Of a stretch of 33,015 nucleotides of DNA, positions 1 through 8,933 are shown one piece after another (the stretch's first letter is position 1; each line of letters begins with the position of its first letter). The stretch lies in assembly GCA_029976805.1 (NCBI GenBank), contig JAPOLY010000032.1, forward strand, positions 1 through 33,015. The letters are read 5' to 3'. The position numbers and the translations under genes are program-made. The notes beneath the pieces are model-generated. The model worked only from the letters and a program-made list of their open reading frames with translations, made no database searches and was not told where the DNA came from. The DNA is from a bacterium. GTDB taxonomy: Bacteria > Planctomycetota > UBA8108 > UBA1146.

Positions 1-2
1 AG

Positions 3-3000
3 CCTGTCAGCAACTTCGATCCTCCTTCCACTTTTGGTGTGGGTGTGACGACCGTTGTGTACACGGCTATCGATCCTTCAGGTAATGAACGGGTGGGTTC
101 CTTCACGGTGACCGTGAATGACCTCGATGTACCCGTTTTTGTCAGCACCCCCGGACCGGTCTCTGCAGCGACCAGTACAGCAGACTGTTCCGAGCCGGTG
201 ACATGGAATCCGCCGATCGCCATCGACTGCTCCGCCAACCTCACCTACACCGCTTCTCATGATCCGGGAACTCCATTCCCGTTGGGAACCACGGATGTCA
301 CCTATGAGGTTTCTGATCTGGCCGGATTCTTCTCGACGATCACTTTCCCTGTGACGGTGACCGATGGATTCGGTCCGACATTCCAGGGAGTGCCTGCAGA
401 CATCACTCAAGCGGTGACTCCGGGTGAGTGCAGTTCTCTGGTGACGTGGATCGAGCCAACAGCCACTGATTCCTGCGGAACTTCAACGATCAGTGGTTCT
501 CATACACCGGACACCGTCTTCCCTGTTGGAGTGACACCGGTGACTTACACCGCGATTGATGACAGTGGCAATGTCAGCACCTCAACATTCAACGTGACTG
601 TGACCGATGGAAATGCACCTGCGTTCAGCTCAGTGGTGACCGATCAAAGTTCCACTGCTGCCATCGGAATCTGCCAGGCCCAGATCTTCTGGGATGAGCC
701 CACTGCCACTGACGATTGTGCAGATGTTGTCGTCACCTCGTCCCATGCTTCCGGGTCTTTCTTTGACAAGGGAGTCACGACGGTGACCTACACCGCTTCC
801 GATGGTGGTGGTGAGGTGGACCAATTCACATTCAACGTGACAGTGACCGACGTGGAGGCACCGAGTTTGCTCAACATGCCTGCAGATATCACTGTGGGTA
901 ATGTTCCGGGTGCTTGTGCCAACACGGTCTTCTGGTTGACTCCGACTGCATTCGATCACTGCGAGCCGGTCGGATTCGCCGCAAGTCATGTCCCTGGAAC
1001 CAGTTTCCCGGTGGGTCAGACTGAGGTGACTTACACCTCCACAGATTCTTCCGGAAACACCGCCACCGCCAGCTTCATGATTCTCGTGGAGGATCGGGAT
1101 GCACCGACCTTTGTCGATACACTGCCAAGTATGACGACGGTGATTGATCCAGGAACTTGTGGAGCGGTGGTAACCTGGGATGAGCCTTTGGCCCTGGATG
1201 CTTGCGATGCTGAACTGACCATCACTTCAAATCACCAGTCAGGCGACATCTTCCCGGTGGGAAGTACCCTGGTGACCTATGCTGCCACTGACGATTTCAA
1301 TAACACGACAAACCTCTTCTTCAATGTCGTCGTGGAGGACAACGAAGGTCCCACGATTGTCGGGATTCCGCAAAGTTTCACTGCTGGAGTCGACGAAGGT
1401 GTTTGTGGTGCAACGGTGACATGGCAGGAGCCGGCACCTCTGGATTGCCAGTCAATGACAGTCCAAAAGAGCCATGACAATCCAGCCTTCCTTCCTCTGG
1501 GTGACACGACGGTGACTTACATCGTCACCGACGCCAGTGGAAATGCGACCACGGATTCATTTGTGATCACGGTCGTCGACGATCTTGCTCCGACATTTAC
1601 TGCGTTCCCTGAAAACATCTCGGTCTCCAACGATCAGGGAACCTGTGAGGCAATCGTGACCTGGGAGCCACTTCAGACGAGTGATCCCTGTTCGACCTCC
1701 TCTTTCACACTGAGTCATGAATCAGGATCGGTCTTCCCCCAAGGGGTGACGACCGTTACAGCGACCGCAGTGGACCTATCTGGTAACAGCCGTCAACAGA
1801 GCTTTACCGTGAGTGTCCTCGATGCAGAGGCTCCAGTTCTTCTGGAAGCACCCTCTGACCCGGTTTTCGTGGGTAACAGTACTCAAGAGTGTGATGCCGT
1901 CGCAAACTGGACCGTTCCTTCCTTCATCGACAACTGTGGTGGAGCGGTCACGGTCACTTCCAATCACCAGCCGGGTGAGATCTTCCCGGTGGGAGAAACT
2001 CTTGTGAGTTACTCCGCTCTGGATGCGGACCTGAATGAGACGAACCACAGCTTCACGGTGATCGTTCTCGACACCACTGATCCGACGGTGGAGCAGCTGC
2101 CTGAACCGGTACATGTTTCAACGCCGATCGATTCTTGCACCGCCGTCGTCACATGGCCTGAGCCTGTAGCGACCGATTGTGGTCAGGTCACGGCTACCAG
2201 TGATTTTGCCAACGGTGCAGAGTTGGGTATCGGATCCCATATCATCACCTACACCTTCTCGGATGATTCAGGAAACAGCACCATGGGTTCTTTCCTCGTG
2301 GTTGTTTCCGATGGCGAGAATCCGACGATCTCGAATATGCCCCAGGATGTGACGGTGACGAATACCACGCCCATGTGTGGGGTTAACGTGATTTGGAGCG
2401 AACCCTCGACCAGTGACTGTACCTTCAGCAGCATGACTGCCAGTCACTCTCCGGGTGATTTGTTCTCCATGGGTGTGACGGAGGTTCTCTACACCTCAAT
2501 CGATACCGAGGGCAACCAGTCGACAGCCAGTTTCCTGGTCACAGTCCTGGATGGTGAAAGTCCGCAGATCATTGATATGCCCACCGATATCACGGTGACC
2601 GCAGATCTGGGATCTTGTCAGGCAGCAGCCACTTGGGGTGACCCGCAGGCCATCGATTGTGTATCTGCTGATTTGGCTTCTTCGCATCTTTCCGGAAGCC
2701 TTTTCGATATCGGTACGACTGAAGTGATTTACACAGCCACAGATGCCGCAGGTAACTCCTCGCAGGCCTCATTCCACGTGACAGTGATCGATCAGGAAGC
2801 ACCGCAAATCGCAAATATGCCGGATACGGTGATCGTCCAAAACAGCCCGGGCCTGTGCACGGGTGTGGCCACCTGGTCTGCACCGAGTGGAACCGATTGT
2901 TCCGGAATTGCCTCTATCACGCCCTCGATTCCCTCGGGGTCTGAGTTCCCGGTGGGAACCACCACTGTGTTCTACAGCGTGATCGACAATAGTGGCCTTG

Positions 3001-4496
3001 AGTCCGTAGACAGTTTCCTTGTTGAGGTTCAGGACACAGAAGCACCGACAATCATCAATCTGCCTGGAACGGTAACGGTTTCCAACGTTGCTGGTAACTG
3101 CTCTGGCCCGGCAACCTGGGAGACTCCTTCCACCGAAGATTGCTCGGGATCCTTCATCACTTCTGACTACAACAGCGGGCAAATGTTTGTGCTGGGAAGC
3201 ACCACCGTTACCTACACGGCAATGGATGAATGGGGCAATAGCAGTCAGTCCAGTTTTGAGGTGATTGTTGAAGATACGGAATCACCCTTCTTCACAAATC
3301 TTCCGGCGACGATGAGCTTCTCAAGTACTTTGGGTACCTGTGAGGGATTGGCTACATGGCCGATGCCTACGGCGGCGGATCTCTGTAGTGCAGCTGCAGA
3401 CGTCACCGTTACTTCCAGCCACGCTTCAGGATCCGTGTTTGCCATCGGAGATCACACAGTGGTCTTCACCGCAATGGATGCCAGCGGTAATGAACATGCA
3501 CAGTTGGTGACGATCAGCATTATCGATATCGAGCCGCCGACGATCAGCGACATGCCTGCAGACCTTGTGGGAACAGCGTTGATCGGTGAGTGCGGAGTCC
3601 CGATGTCCTGGAATCCTCCTGTGACCTCAGACTGTTCGGATGTCACTCTCACCAGCACTTTCAGTTCCGGTGATCTGATTCCGATCGGTTTGAACACCAT
3701 CACTTACACAGCGACAGACAGTGCTGGTAACTCTTCCAGTTCTTCCTTCTTCGTCAATGTTGCCGACGCGGAAGCGCCGACCATTAGCAACTTGCCCGAA
3801 AACGTGATTTTGACCAATGACTTCGATTCCTGTGGAGCAATCCATTCATGGGTTGAGCCGATCATCGAGGACTGCAGTGATCTGATGCCCATCAGCATTT
3901 CCCACAGCAGTGGTTCTTTCTTTGAGCCGGGTATCACTGAGATCACCTACTCTGCGACCGATTTCTACGGCAACACTTCAACACAGAGCTTCACGGTCAA
4001 TGTTGTTGACAAGGATGGTCCCCAGTTCCTGAACGTAGTTTCCTACGTTGAGTTGAACAACTATCCCGGTCTTTGCGGTGCAAATGCGTTCTGGCCTGAG
4101 CCGACGGTGGTTGACAACTGCGAGGTTGCCAATCTGCAGTCGACCGTTGAGCAGGGTGATTTCCTGCCATTGGGTGAAACAGTGGTCAACTACGTGGCCA
4201 TCGACAGTGAAGGCAATGCCAACACGACCTCGATTACGATCAATGTCATCGACAACGAGGCTCCTCAGGTGATCAACCTTCCGGCTCACATCTTCGCCGA
4301 GCCGGATCCGTCAACCTGCACAGCGATCGTGACCTGGCAGGCTCCGGAAATCTCCGACAACTGTGACGGCGGCACGATCACCAGCTCTCATGAATCTGGA
4401 ACAGAGTTCGAGGTGGGAACGCACACCGTGACCGTTATCGCTACCGATGCCGTTGGATTTGTGACTGAGGTCAGTTTCCAGATTACGGTCAACGAA
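3..4496 (+). repeat. Tandem HYR-domain coding array 1 (18 complete repeats plus one partial)
   Basis: This is an in-frame tandem array with a period of about 80 codons. Boundaries are recognisable by the strand ending VTVxDxExP, counted 19 times. Repeats are diverged at the DNA level but keep both cysteines and the VTYTAxD...GN core. The turn before GN is variable (DSSGN, DASGN, DDSGN), unlike the second array at the right end of the window. Confidence 0.85.
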
Positions 4497-4781
4497 TGCG
4501 GAGTTTCTTTCATTCGCGGTGATACCAACAATGACGGTGCCTACGACATCTCTGACGCGATTGGTATTCTCCAGTACATCTTTGGTGGGGCCATGACCGA
4601 TCCGACCTGTCTCGATTCCCTGGATGAGAACGACGACGGCATGATCTCGATCGCGGATGCGATTTACCACTTCTCCCACCTCTTCTCGGGCGGTCCTACT
4701 CCGGTAGCACCCTTCGACAGTTGTGGAGTCGACATGACTGCTGATGATCTGGGTTGCGAGAGCTACGGCGTCTGCCCCTGA
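3..4781 (+). CDS. Giant HYR-repeat secreted protein with dockerin-like C-terminus (5' end outside window)
   Basis: The frame is already open at the left edge, and the first visible residues are the middle of an HYR repeat, so the true start lies upstream; the GTG at 39 is internal. About 1,592 residues are visible. They hold the end of one HYR (hyalin-type, Ig-like) repeat and 18 complete repeats of roughly 80 residues. Each repeat has a GxC...VTW..P segment, a D-C pair partner, an FPVGxTxVTYTAxD strand, a GN turn and a closing VTVxDxExP strand. The two cysteines per repeat probably form a disulfide. The last ~90 residues are a dockerin-like module with two EF-hand-type loops (DTNNDGAYDISD and DENDDGMISIAD) and an APF...DDLGC tail. 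HYR domains are known in adhesion and extracellular matrix proteins; a surface role here is inference. The gene ends at TGA 4779-4781, just before a terminator. The export signal would lie in the missing N-terminus. Confidence 0.93.
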   Translation, partial: PVSNFDPPSTFGVGVTTVVYTAIDPSGNERVGSFTVTVNDLDVPVFVSTPGPVSAATSTADCSEPVTWNPPIAIDCSANLTYTASHDPGTPFPLGTTDVTYEVSDLAGFFSTITFPVTVTDGFGPTFQGVPADITQAVTPGECSSLVTWIEPTATDSCGTSTISGSHTPDTVFPVGVTPVTYTAIDDSGNVSTSTFNVTVTDGNAPAFSSVVTDQSSTAAIGICQAQIFWDEPTATDDCADVVVTSSHASGSFFDKGVTTVTYTASDGGGEVDQFTFNVTVTDVEAPSLLNMPADITVGNVPGACANTVFWLTPTAFDHCEPVGFAASHVPGTSFPVGQTEVTYTSTDSSGNTATASFMILVEDRDAPTFVDTLPSMTTVIDPGTCGAVVTWDEPLALDACDAELTITSNHQSGDIFPVGSTLVTYAATDDFNNTTNLFFNVVVEDNEGPTIVGIPQSFTAGVDEGVCGATVTWQEPAPLDCQSMTVQKSHDNPAFLPLGDTTVTYIVTDASGNATTDSFVITVVDDLAPTFTAFPENISVSNDQGTCEAIVTWEPLQTSDPCSTSSFTLSHESGSVFPQGVTTVTATAVDLSGNSRQQSFTVSVLDAEAPVLLEAPSDPVFVGNSTQECDAVANWTVPSFIDNCGGAVTVTSNHQPGEIFPVGETLVSYSALDADLNETNHSFTVIVLDTTDPTVEQLPEPVHVSTPIDSCTAVVTWPEPVATDCGQVTATSDFANGAELGIGSHIITYTFSDDSGNSTMGSFLVVVSDGENPTISNMPQDVTVTNTTPMCGVNVIWSEPSTSDCTFSSMTASHSPGDLFSMGVTEVLYTSIDTEGNQSTASFLVTVLDGESPQIIDMPTDITVTADLGSCQAAATWGDPQAIDCVSADLASSHLSGSLFDIGTTEVIYTATDAAGNSSQASFHVTVIDQEAPQIANMPDTVIVQNSPGLCTGVATWSAPSGTDCSGIASITPSIPSGSEFPVGTTTVFYSVIDNSGLESVDSFLVEVQDTEAPTIINLPGTVTVSNVAGNCSGPATWETPSTEDCSGSFITSDYNSGQMFVLGSTTVTYTAMDEWGNSSQSSFEVIVEDTESPFFTNLPATMSFSSTLGTCEGLATWPMPTAADLCSAAADVTVTSSHASGSVFAIGDHTVVFTAMDASGNEHAQLVTISIIDIEPPTISDMPADLVGTALIGECGVPMSWNPPVTSDCSDVTLTSTFSSGDLIPIGLNTITYTATDSAGNSSSSSFFVNVADAEAPTISNLPENVILTNDFDSCGAIHSWVEPIIEDCSDLMPISISHSSGSFFEPGITEITYSATDFYGNTSTQSFTVNVVDKDGPQFLNVVSYVELNNYPGLCGANAFWPEPTVVDNCEVANLQSTVEQGDFLPLGETVVNYVAIDSEGNANTTSITINVIDNEAPQVINLPAHIFAEPDPSTCTAIVTWQAPEISDNCDGGTITSSHESGTEFEVGTHTVTVIATDAVGFVTEVSFQITVNECGVSFIRGDTNNDGAYDISDAIGILQYIFGGAMTDPTCLDSLDENDDGMISIADAIYHFSHLFSGGPTPVAPFDSCGVDMTADDLGCESYGVCP

Positions 4782-4802
4782 TCCTTGCTGAGATCTGGAT
4801 TT

Positions 4803-4842
4803 GCGGCTCCGATGGGATTCCCATCGGAGCCGCATTTTTTTT
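4803..4842 (+). terminator. Rho-independent terminator after the HYR/dockerin gene
   Basis: A perfect 14-bp stem pairs GCGGCTCCGATGGG (4803-4816) with its complement at 4820-4833 around a 3-base loop. After one A comes an uninterrupted run of eight T (4835-4842). It lies 21 bases after the stop codon at 4781. Confidence 0.93.
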
Positions 4843-4870
4843 GATCGAAGTCCCCATCTCCTCGTTTAAT
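4841..4870 (+). promoter_or_regulatory. Candidate sigma70-type promoter for the PVC cytochrome gene
   Basis: TTGATC (4841-4846, four matches to TTGACA) is followed after 18 bases by TTTAAT (4865-4870, five matches to TATAAT). It sits just after the preceding terminator and would give a leader of about 30 bases before the ATG at 4906. Planctomycete promoter consensus is poorly defined, so this is tentative. Confidence 0.35.
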
Positions 4871-4905
4871 CTGCATGCTCCTTAATCTGCTGATCCGGAG
4901 GAAGC

Positions 4906-7900
4906 ATGGCTACTAATTGGGTTCTCATCTTGTGCTTGCTGGCATTCAGTCAGGATGGTTCCACCGAGGCTGCTGCAGATTCTGCTCTTCAGCCCTGGCC
5001 TCAGGGAGCACTGGAGGCTCTTGAGCGAATTCGAACTCCTGAAGGGGTCTCCAAACGCATCATTGCAGCGGGTCCCCTTGTCAGGGACCCGGTGGCCTTT
5101 GCCGTCGACCATCGAGGAAGGGCATATGTTTGCGAATCGGAGCGTCAGGAATTTGGCGTTGAAGACAATCGCTCCAGTCCGTTCTGGTTGCAGGACGATC
5201 TGGCTCTGCAGACGGTGGATGACCGCCTCGCCATGTATGAAAAACACAAGGATCGTCGCCAGAACGGAATGGGATATTACAGTGCCCGCGAGGATCGACT
5301 GACCTGCCTGAGCGATGAAGACGGGGATGGCATCATGGATACGGTGAAACCTTTCACCGATCCTTTTGCTGAGCCACTGGATGGAACTCTTGCAGGAGTT
5401 CTCGTCGACGAGGGAACCGCCTGGATTACCAATATTCCCCATTTGTGGATTGCCACTGACGAGAATCAGGATGGTCAGGCCGAATCACGAAGGTCTGCAC
5501 AAAGGGGATTTGGCGTTCGCATCGCCTTGCGTGGGCACGATATGCACGGGTTGGTCCGCGGCCCGGATGGGCGCATTTACTTCTCCATCGGTGACCGGGG
5601 TTTTTATCTGCAAACCGCAGACGGAAGACTGTTGCACGATGCCGGCTCAGGGGCCGTTTTCCGGTGTGAGCCGGATGGCTCTGCACTCGAAGTCGTGCAT
5701 GTGGGACTGCGCAATCCCCAGGAACTCGCTTTCAATGACTTCGGAGATCTTTTCACCGGCGACAACAATTCCGACGCGGGAGACCGGGCACGCATCGTTC
5801 AGATCTTGCCCGGTGGAGAGACCGGTTGGCGCATGGAGTACCAGACTCTGGAAGGCGGCAATCAACGGGGGCCGTGGAATCAGGAAGGGATCTGGCAGGT
5901 GGAGCACCCGCTCAGACCCCGATGGGCATCGCCTCCAATTACCCATCTGGGGAGTGGTCCATCGGGACTGGTTTACCATCCCGGTACAGGGTTTCGCTCC
6001 GATTTGGCGGGCAGTTTCTTCATGTGTGATTTCCGTGGTGACCCGGCGGCCTCTCTCTTGTGGAGGTTCCGCCTCGAGCCGGATGGAGCGGGATATCGAC
6101 TCTCGGAAAAGGAAAAGTTTATCGAGGGTGTCCTGTGTACGGATGTCGATTTCACACCGAATGGGGCCTTGTGGATTTCTGCGTGGGGGGGCGGTTGGGT
6201 TTCGACCGATCGCGGCCGGCTATTTGAGTTCACCGATTCCGAAGGATTGCGTCCGCCTGTTGAAATGGGAGTTCAGGATCTGCTGACACGCAATGATCTG
6301 GATTCATTTTCTGCGGACCAGCTGGCGGGGGCGGTCACTCTCGAAAATTGGCTGGGTTCTGCAGATCGCCGGGTTCGCCAGCGCATCCAGAATCACCTCG
6401 CCTCAGGAGGAGAGAAGGAAGCCGATCTTCTGGTCTCCATCGCCCGGGGCGGAAAATCGGCTGCTGGGAATCTGCTGGGCAGAATCCATGCAATTTGGGG
6501 ATTGGAACAATGGTCCCGTCGAAACCCCGGAGATCAGGGACAACGATTGTTGTCACTGGCCCCTCTGGAGGGTGACCCCCACGAAGAGGTCCGTCGCCAA
6601 TTGGCACGGGTAATGGGGGATGGAGCAGGGACCCGTGGAAAGTCTGTGTTGATTCGGTTGTTGGAGGATCCTTCTCCCCGGGTTCGATCTTCAGCAGCAT
6701 TGGCACTCGCAAAGTGGGGTGTCCCCGAAGCTCGCGAGGATTTTTTCAGAATCGGTCTGGAGGCCGAGGCCGACGACCCGGTTCTTCATCATTCCGCAGT
6801 GATGGCTCTGGCGGGATCCTGTACCGAGGCCGAGTTGCTGCTGGAAGGCTTGTCGAGAAACTCCTCGAAGGAACGAAGAATGTTGGCTCTGCTGGCACTT
6901 CGTAAAAAACATCATCCCTGGTGGCTCTTTTCAGGGAAGCAGGGCAATGTCGATGTCGCTGCGGCTGAGCGTACTGAGCCGTTTGACCCGGCGGATCTTC
7001 TGCAATCGGGATTGCGATACAAGTTGAATGAAACGGGCCCCACGCTTGCCAGACCGGTTGCCCCTTCTCTGGCCCATTTTCTCAATGATGCAGATCCGGA
7101 GATCGTGGCAGAGGCGGCCCGGGCTATCCACGATCTGGATTGCACGGAGGGGATGGCTCCTCTGGCGGATCTGCTGATTCAGTGGTCGAAAATGCCTGTG
7201 GAAGAAGTGGCGGCCATGGGTGACTGGATCTGGCCGACGGGAAGAAGGGTGATCGATGCCGCCCAGCGTCACGGTGGGGCCCGACATCTCGTCGCACTGG
7301 TCGAATTCGCCGGACGGACGGAAGCTCCTGAGGGTCTGCGCCGATTGGCATTGCGAGCTGCCGCCGAATGGGATTCTCCTCCCTCGAGAGAGGGAGTGAG
7401 AGGGCTGGTCAGGCCGGTGGAGCTTGGACAGCGGCCTCAGGATTTCGTTCCCCGGGAAGTGATTGAAGCTCCTCTTGGTCCATTGCTGAAGACCGGTTCC
7501 CTGAAGGGAGCGGCACTGAAAGTCGCTTTGGTTCATGGGATTGCGCTGGACCCATCCATCAACAGAACGGTTCTCGAGTCAGCGGAGCAGACTGCCGAAT
7601 TCAGGATTCAGGCTCTTGAACAGTTGCAGACCGTTGTTTCAGGGGAGGAGCTGGAGGTCATTCTGAATCCTCTCGTTGGAAAAGGTGAAGCGAGTCTGCA
7701 GTTGAGAATGGGTGAAGCATTGCAGACGGAATCAGATCGACCGACTTATCTGATGAACACCTACGAGCAGGGCGGATTGTTGCCGCTGCGTCAGTTGGCG
7801 ATTCGGCGTTTGGCACAGCAGTATTCTGACAAGGCCGGAGTGGTCGACTGGCTGGCACGACAGCTGGACCTTCTTGATCAGGGAGACGTGAAACCGGAAC

Positions 7901-8304
7901 TGACTCTCGATGTATTGAGAGCCTGTGAGGAGTCCGGCTCCGATTCTTTGCTGGAGCGCGCGCTCTCCAAAAGAATGGGAACCGATGAAGATCGGGTTGC
8001 CGACCATTTCTGGGCACTCGCGGGGGGCAATGCAGCCAGGGGGCAGAAGGTTTTTACCGAGCACCCGGCGGCACAGTGTCTTCGGTGTCACCAAAAAGAT
8101 GGAAATGGGGGGGTTTCCGGACCTGGTCTGGACGGACTCAGGGATCGCCGGGACCGGCGTCATATTCTGCAAAGCATCGTCGATCCATCCGCCGAAATCA
8201 CCGAGGGGTACAGTGCCGAAAATGGCCTTTCTGCCATGCCGGAAGTGCACTGGATTCTGGAACCGGAGGAGATCCGCGACCTGCTGGAATATCTCGGAAG
8301 TTAA
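4906..8304 (+). CDS. PVC-type heme-binding CxxCH protein (propeller + HEAT-like repeats + cytochrome domain)
   Basis: The 1,132-residue protein starts at ATG 4906 behind GGAGGA (4897-4902). A short hydrophobic signal peptide covers about residues 1-22. Residues ~50-440 form a beta-propeller of the kind named membrane-bound dehydrogenase domain in Pirellula/Verrucomicrobium proteins, related to sugar dehydrogenases (landmarks: GLRNPQELAFN, FTGDNNSDAGD, LGSGPSGLVYHP, FMCDFRGDP). Residues ~460-1030 are alpha-helical and HEAT-like, with segments such as PSPRVRSSAALALAKWG. The C-terminus carries one c-type heme motif, CLRCH (C1058, C1061, H1062), and a later SAMPE methionine that could be the axial ligand. 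The heme module is shorter than usual: the strand-rich insert normally found between the GY and MPE motifs is missing. It is probably periplasmic. The substrate is unknown in this family and cannot be read from the sequence. Confidence 0.9.
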   Translation: MATNWVLILCLLAFSQDGSTEAAADSALQPWPQGALEALERIRTPEGVSKRIIAAGPLVRDPVAFAVDHRGRAYVCESERQEFGVEDNRSSPFWLQDDLALQTVDDRLAMYEKHKDRRQNGMGYYSAREDRLTCLSDEDGDGIMDTVKPFTDPFAEPLDGTLAGVLVDEGTAWITNIPHLWIATDENQDGQAESRRSAQRGFGVRIALRGHDMHGLVRGPDGRIYFSIGDRGFYLQTADGRLLHDAGSGAVFRCEPDGSALEVVHVGLRNPQELAFNDFGDLFTGDNNSDAGDRARIVQILPGGETGWRMEYQTLEGGNQRGPWNQEGIWQVEHPLRPRWASPPITHLGSGPSGLVYHPGTGFRSDLAGSFFMCDFRGDPAASLLWRFRLEPDGAGYRLSEKEKFIEGVLCTDVDFTPNGALWISAWGGGWVSTDRGRLFEFTDSEGLRPPVEMGVQDLLTRNDLDSFSADQLAGAVTLENWLGSADRRVRQRIQNHLASGGEKEADLLVSIARGGKSAAGNLLGRIHAIWGLEQWSRRNPGDQGQRLLSLAPLEGDPHEEVRRQLARVMGDGAGTRGKSVLIRLLEDPSPRVRSSAALALAKWGVPEAREDFFRIGLEAEADDPVLHHSAVMALAGSCTEAELLLEGLSRNSSKERRMLALLALRKKHHPWWLFSGKQGNVDVAAAERTEPFDPADLLQSGLRYKLNETGPTLARPVAPSLAHFLNDADPEIVAEAARAIHDLDCTEGMAPLADLLIQWSKMPVEEVAAMGDWIWPTGRRVIDAAQRHGGARHLVALVEFAGRTEAPEGLRRLALRAAAEWDSPPSREGVRGLVRPVELGQRPQDFVPREVIEAPLGPLLKTGSLKGAALKVALVHGIALDPSINRTVLESAEQTAEFRIQALEQLQTVVSGEELEVILNPLVGKGEASLQLRMGEALQTESDRPTYLMNTYEQGGLLPLRQLAIRRLAQQYSDKAGVVDWLARQLDLLDQGDVKPELTLDVLRACEESGSDSLLERALSKRMGTDEDRVADHFWALAGGNAARGQKVFTEHPAAQCLRCHQKDGNGGVSGPGLDGLRDRRDRRHILQSIVDPSAEITEGYSAENGLSAMPEVHWILEPEEIRDLLEYLGS

Positions 8305-8933
8305 TGGATTGACATCGTTTACAATACGGTTTACAAACAGGGATGTCCCGATGACCCAATTTTCCCGAGTTGGGCCTTTCATTGCTTTGGACACTCTTGG
8401 GAACAGTCGTGGCCCTATTATTGAACCTCTTCCGGGTCCCTCACTCCTCACTCCACATAACCCGGGAGTGGCGTTCTTTGTCATGACTGTTCCCAGGGGT
8501 CTTGATCCCGCCAGTTAAGCCTTGTCTGTCTGGAAAAACAGGTCAGGCAACTTTCTCGTCGGGTGGTTGGCAAGGACCGATAAGTCGATACAATCAGAGT
8601 TGCTCGGGCTCGAGAATTTGATCAAAAGACGACACTTTACGGGTTTCCGTTATGGGAACTTTCCCGTGTTGTTCTGAGGTCGATTGGGGCTTTCCCAGAC
8701 GGTCGAGAGCCTCGAGGAGGTGGGAAGGTGTGCGTCGCGGAGACTTTCAGTCCCCCGGCGTGCACTTCATTTACTTCCTGCCAGGTATGGACGCTGAAAA
8801 CATGAACCCTGTGAGCGATTTATCCGACGAGGTGTGTCGGTGCGGTTTATCAGGGTCTGGAAAAACAAGACAACTTTAATGGGGTGTGTCGGGGCGACAA
8901 GCCCTGGAGTGAGACCGAAAGGAACACACGATT
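8305..8933 (+). other. Long intergenic region with repeats and possible leader RNA
   Basis: 629 bases without a convincing gene. At the 5' end GTTTACAA occurs twice (8317-8324 and 8329-8336), next to a weak TTGACA/TACAAA promoter-like pair (8309-8337) and the small palindrome GGGATGTCCC (8340-8349). A 55-codon ORF at 8351-8518 and a 75-codon ORF at 8652-8879 show no recognisable protein features. The 3' half has potential RNA structure (separate entry), and two copies of TCTGGAAAAACA followed by CAACTTT lie about 327 bases apart (8529-8554 and 8856-8877). No terminator for the upstream gene was found. Confidence 0.6.
8728..8916 (+). ncRNA. Candidate structured 5' leader of the cohesin-like gene
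   Basis: Several stems can be drawn in the 200 bases before the start codon. 8728-8765 forms a 17-bp imperfect hairpin (loop TTC, one bulge, one mismatch, three G-T pairs). CCGAC/GTCGG pairs at 8824-8840. CAGGG (8851-8855) can pair with CCCTG (8902-8906), enclosing a TGTCG/CGACA hairpin (8887-8899), and GGTCT (8854-8858) can alternatively pair with AGACC (8912-8916). The ribosome binding site AAAGGAA (8918-8923) follows directly. I could not match it to any riboswitch class I know, and stems of this size also arise by chance. Confidence 0.25.

Noticed and set aside
7732..8484. A 250-codon minus-strand frame running into the intergenic region
   Set aside because: Most of it is antisense to the cytochrome-domain end of the PVC protein, and it lacks recognisable motifs.
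8652..8879. A 75-codon plus-strand frame in the leader
   Set aside because: No ribosome binding site of quality, odd composition, and it overlaps the possible stems of the leader.
8851..8916. Known riboswitch (c-di-GMP or glycine type)
   Set aside because: Individual words look similar, but the conserved cores of these classes are absent.
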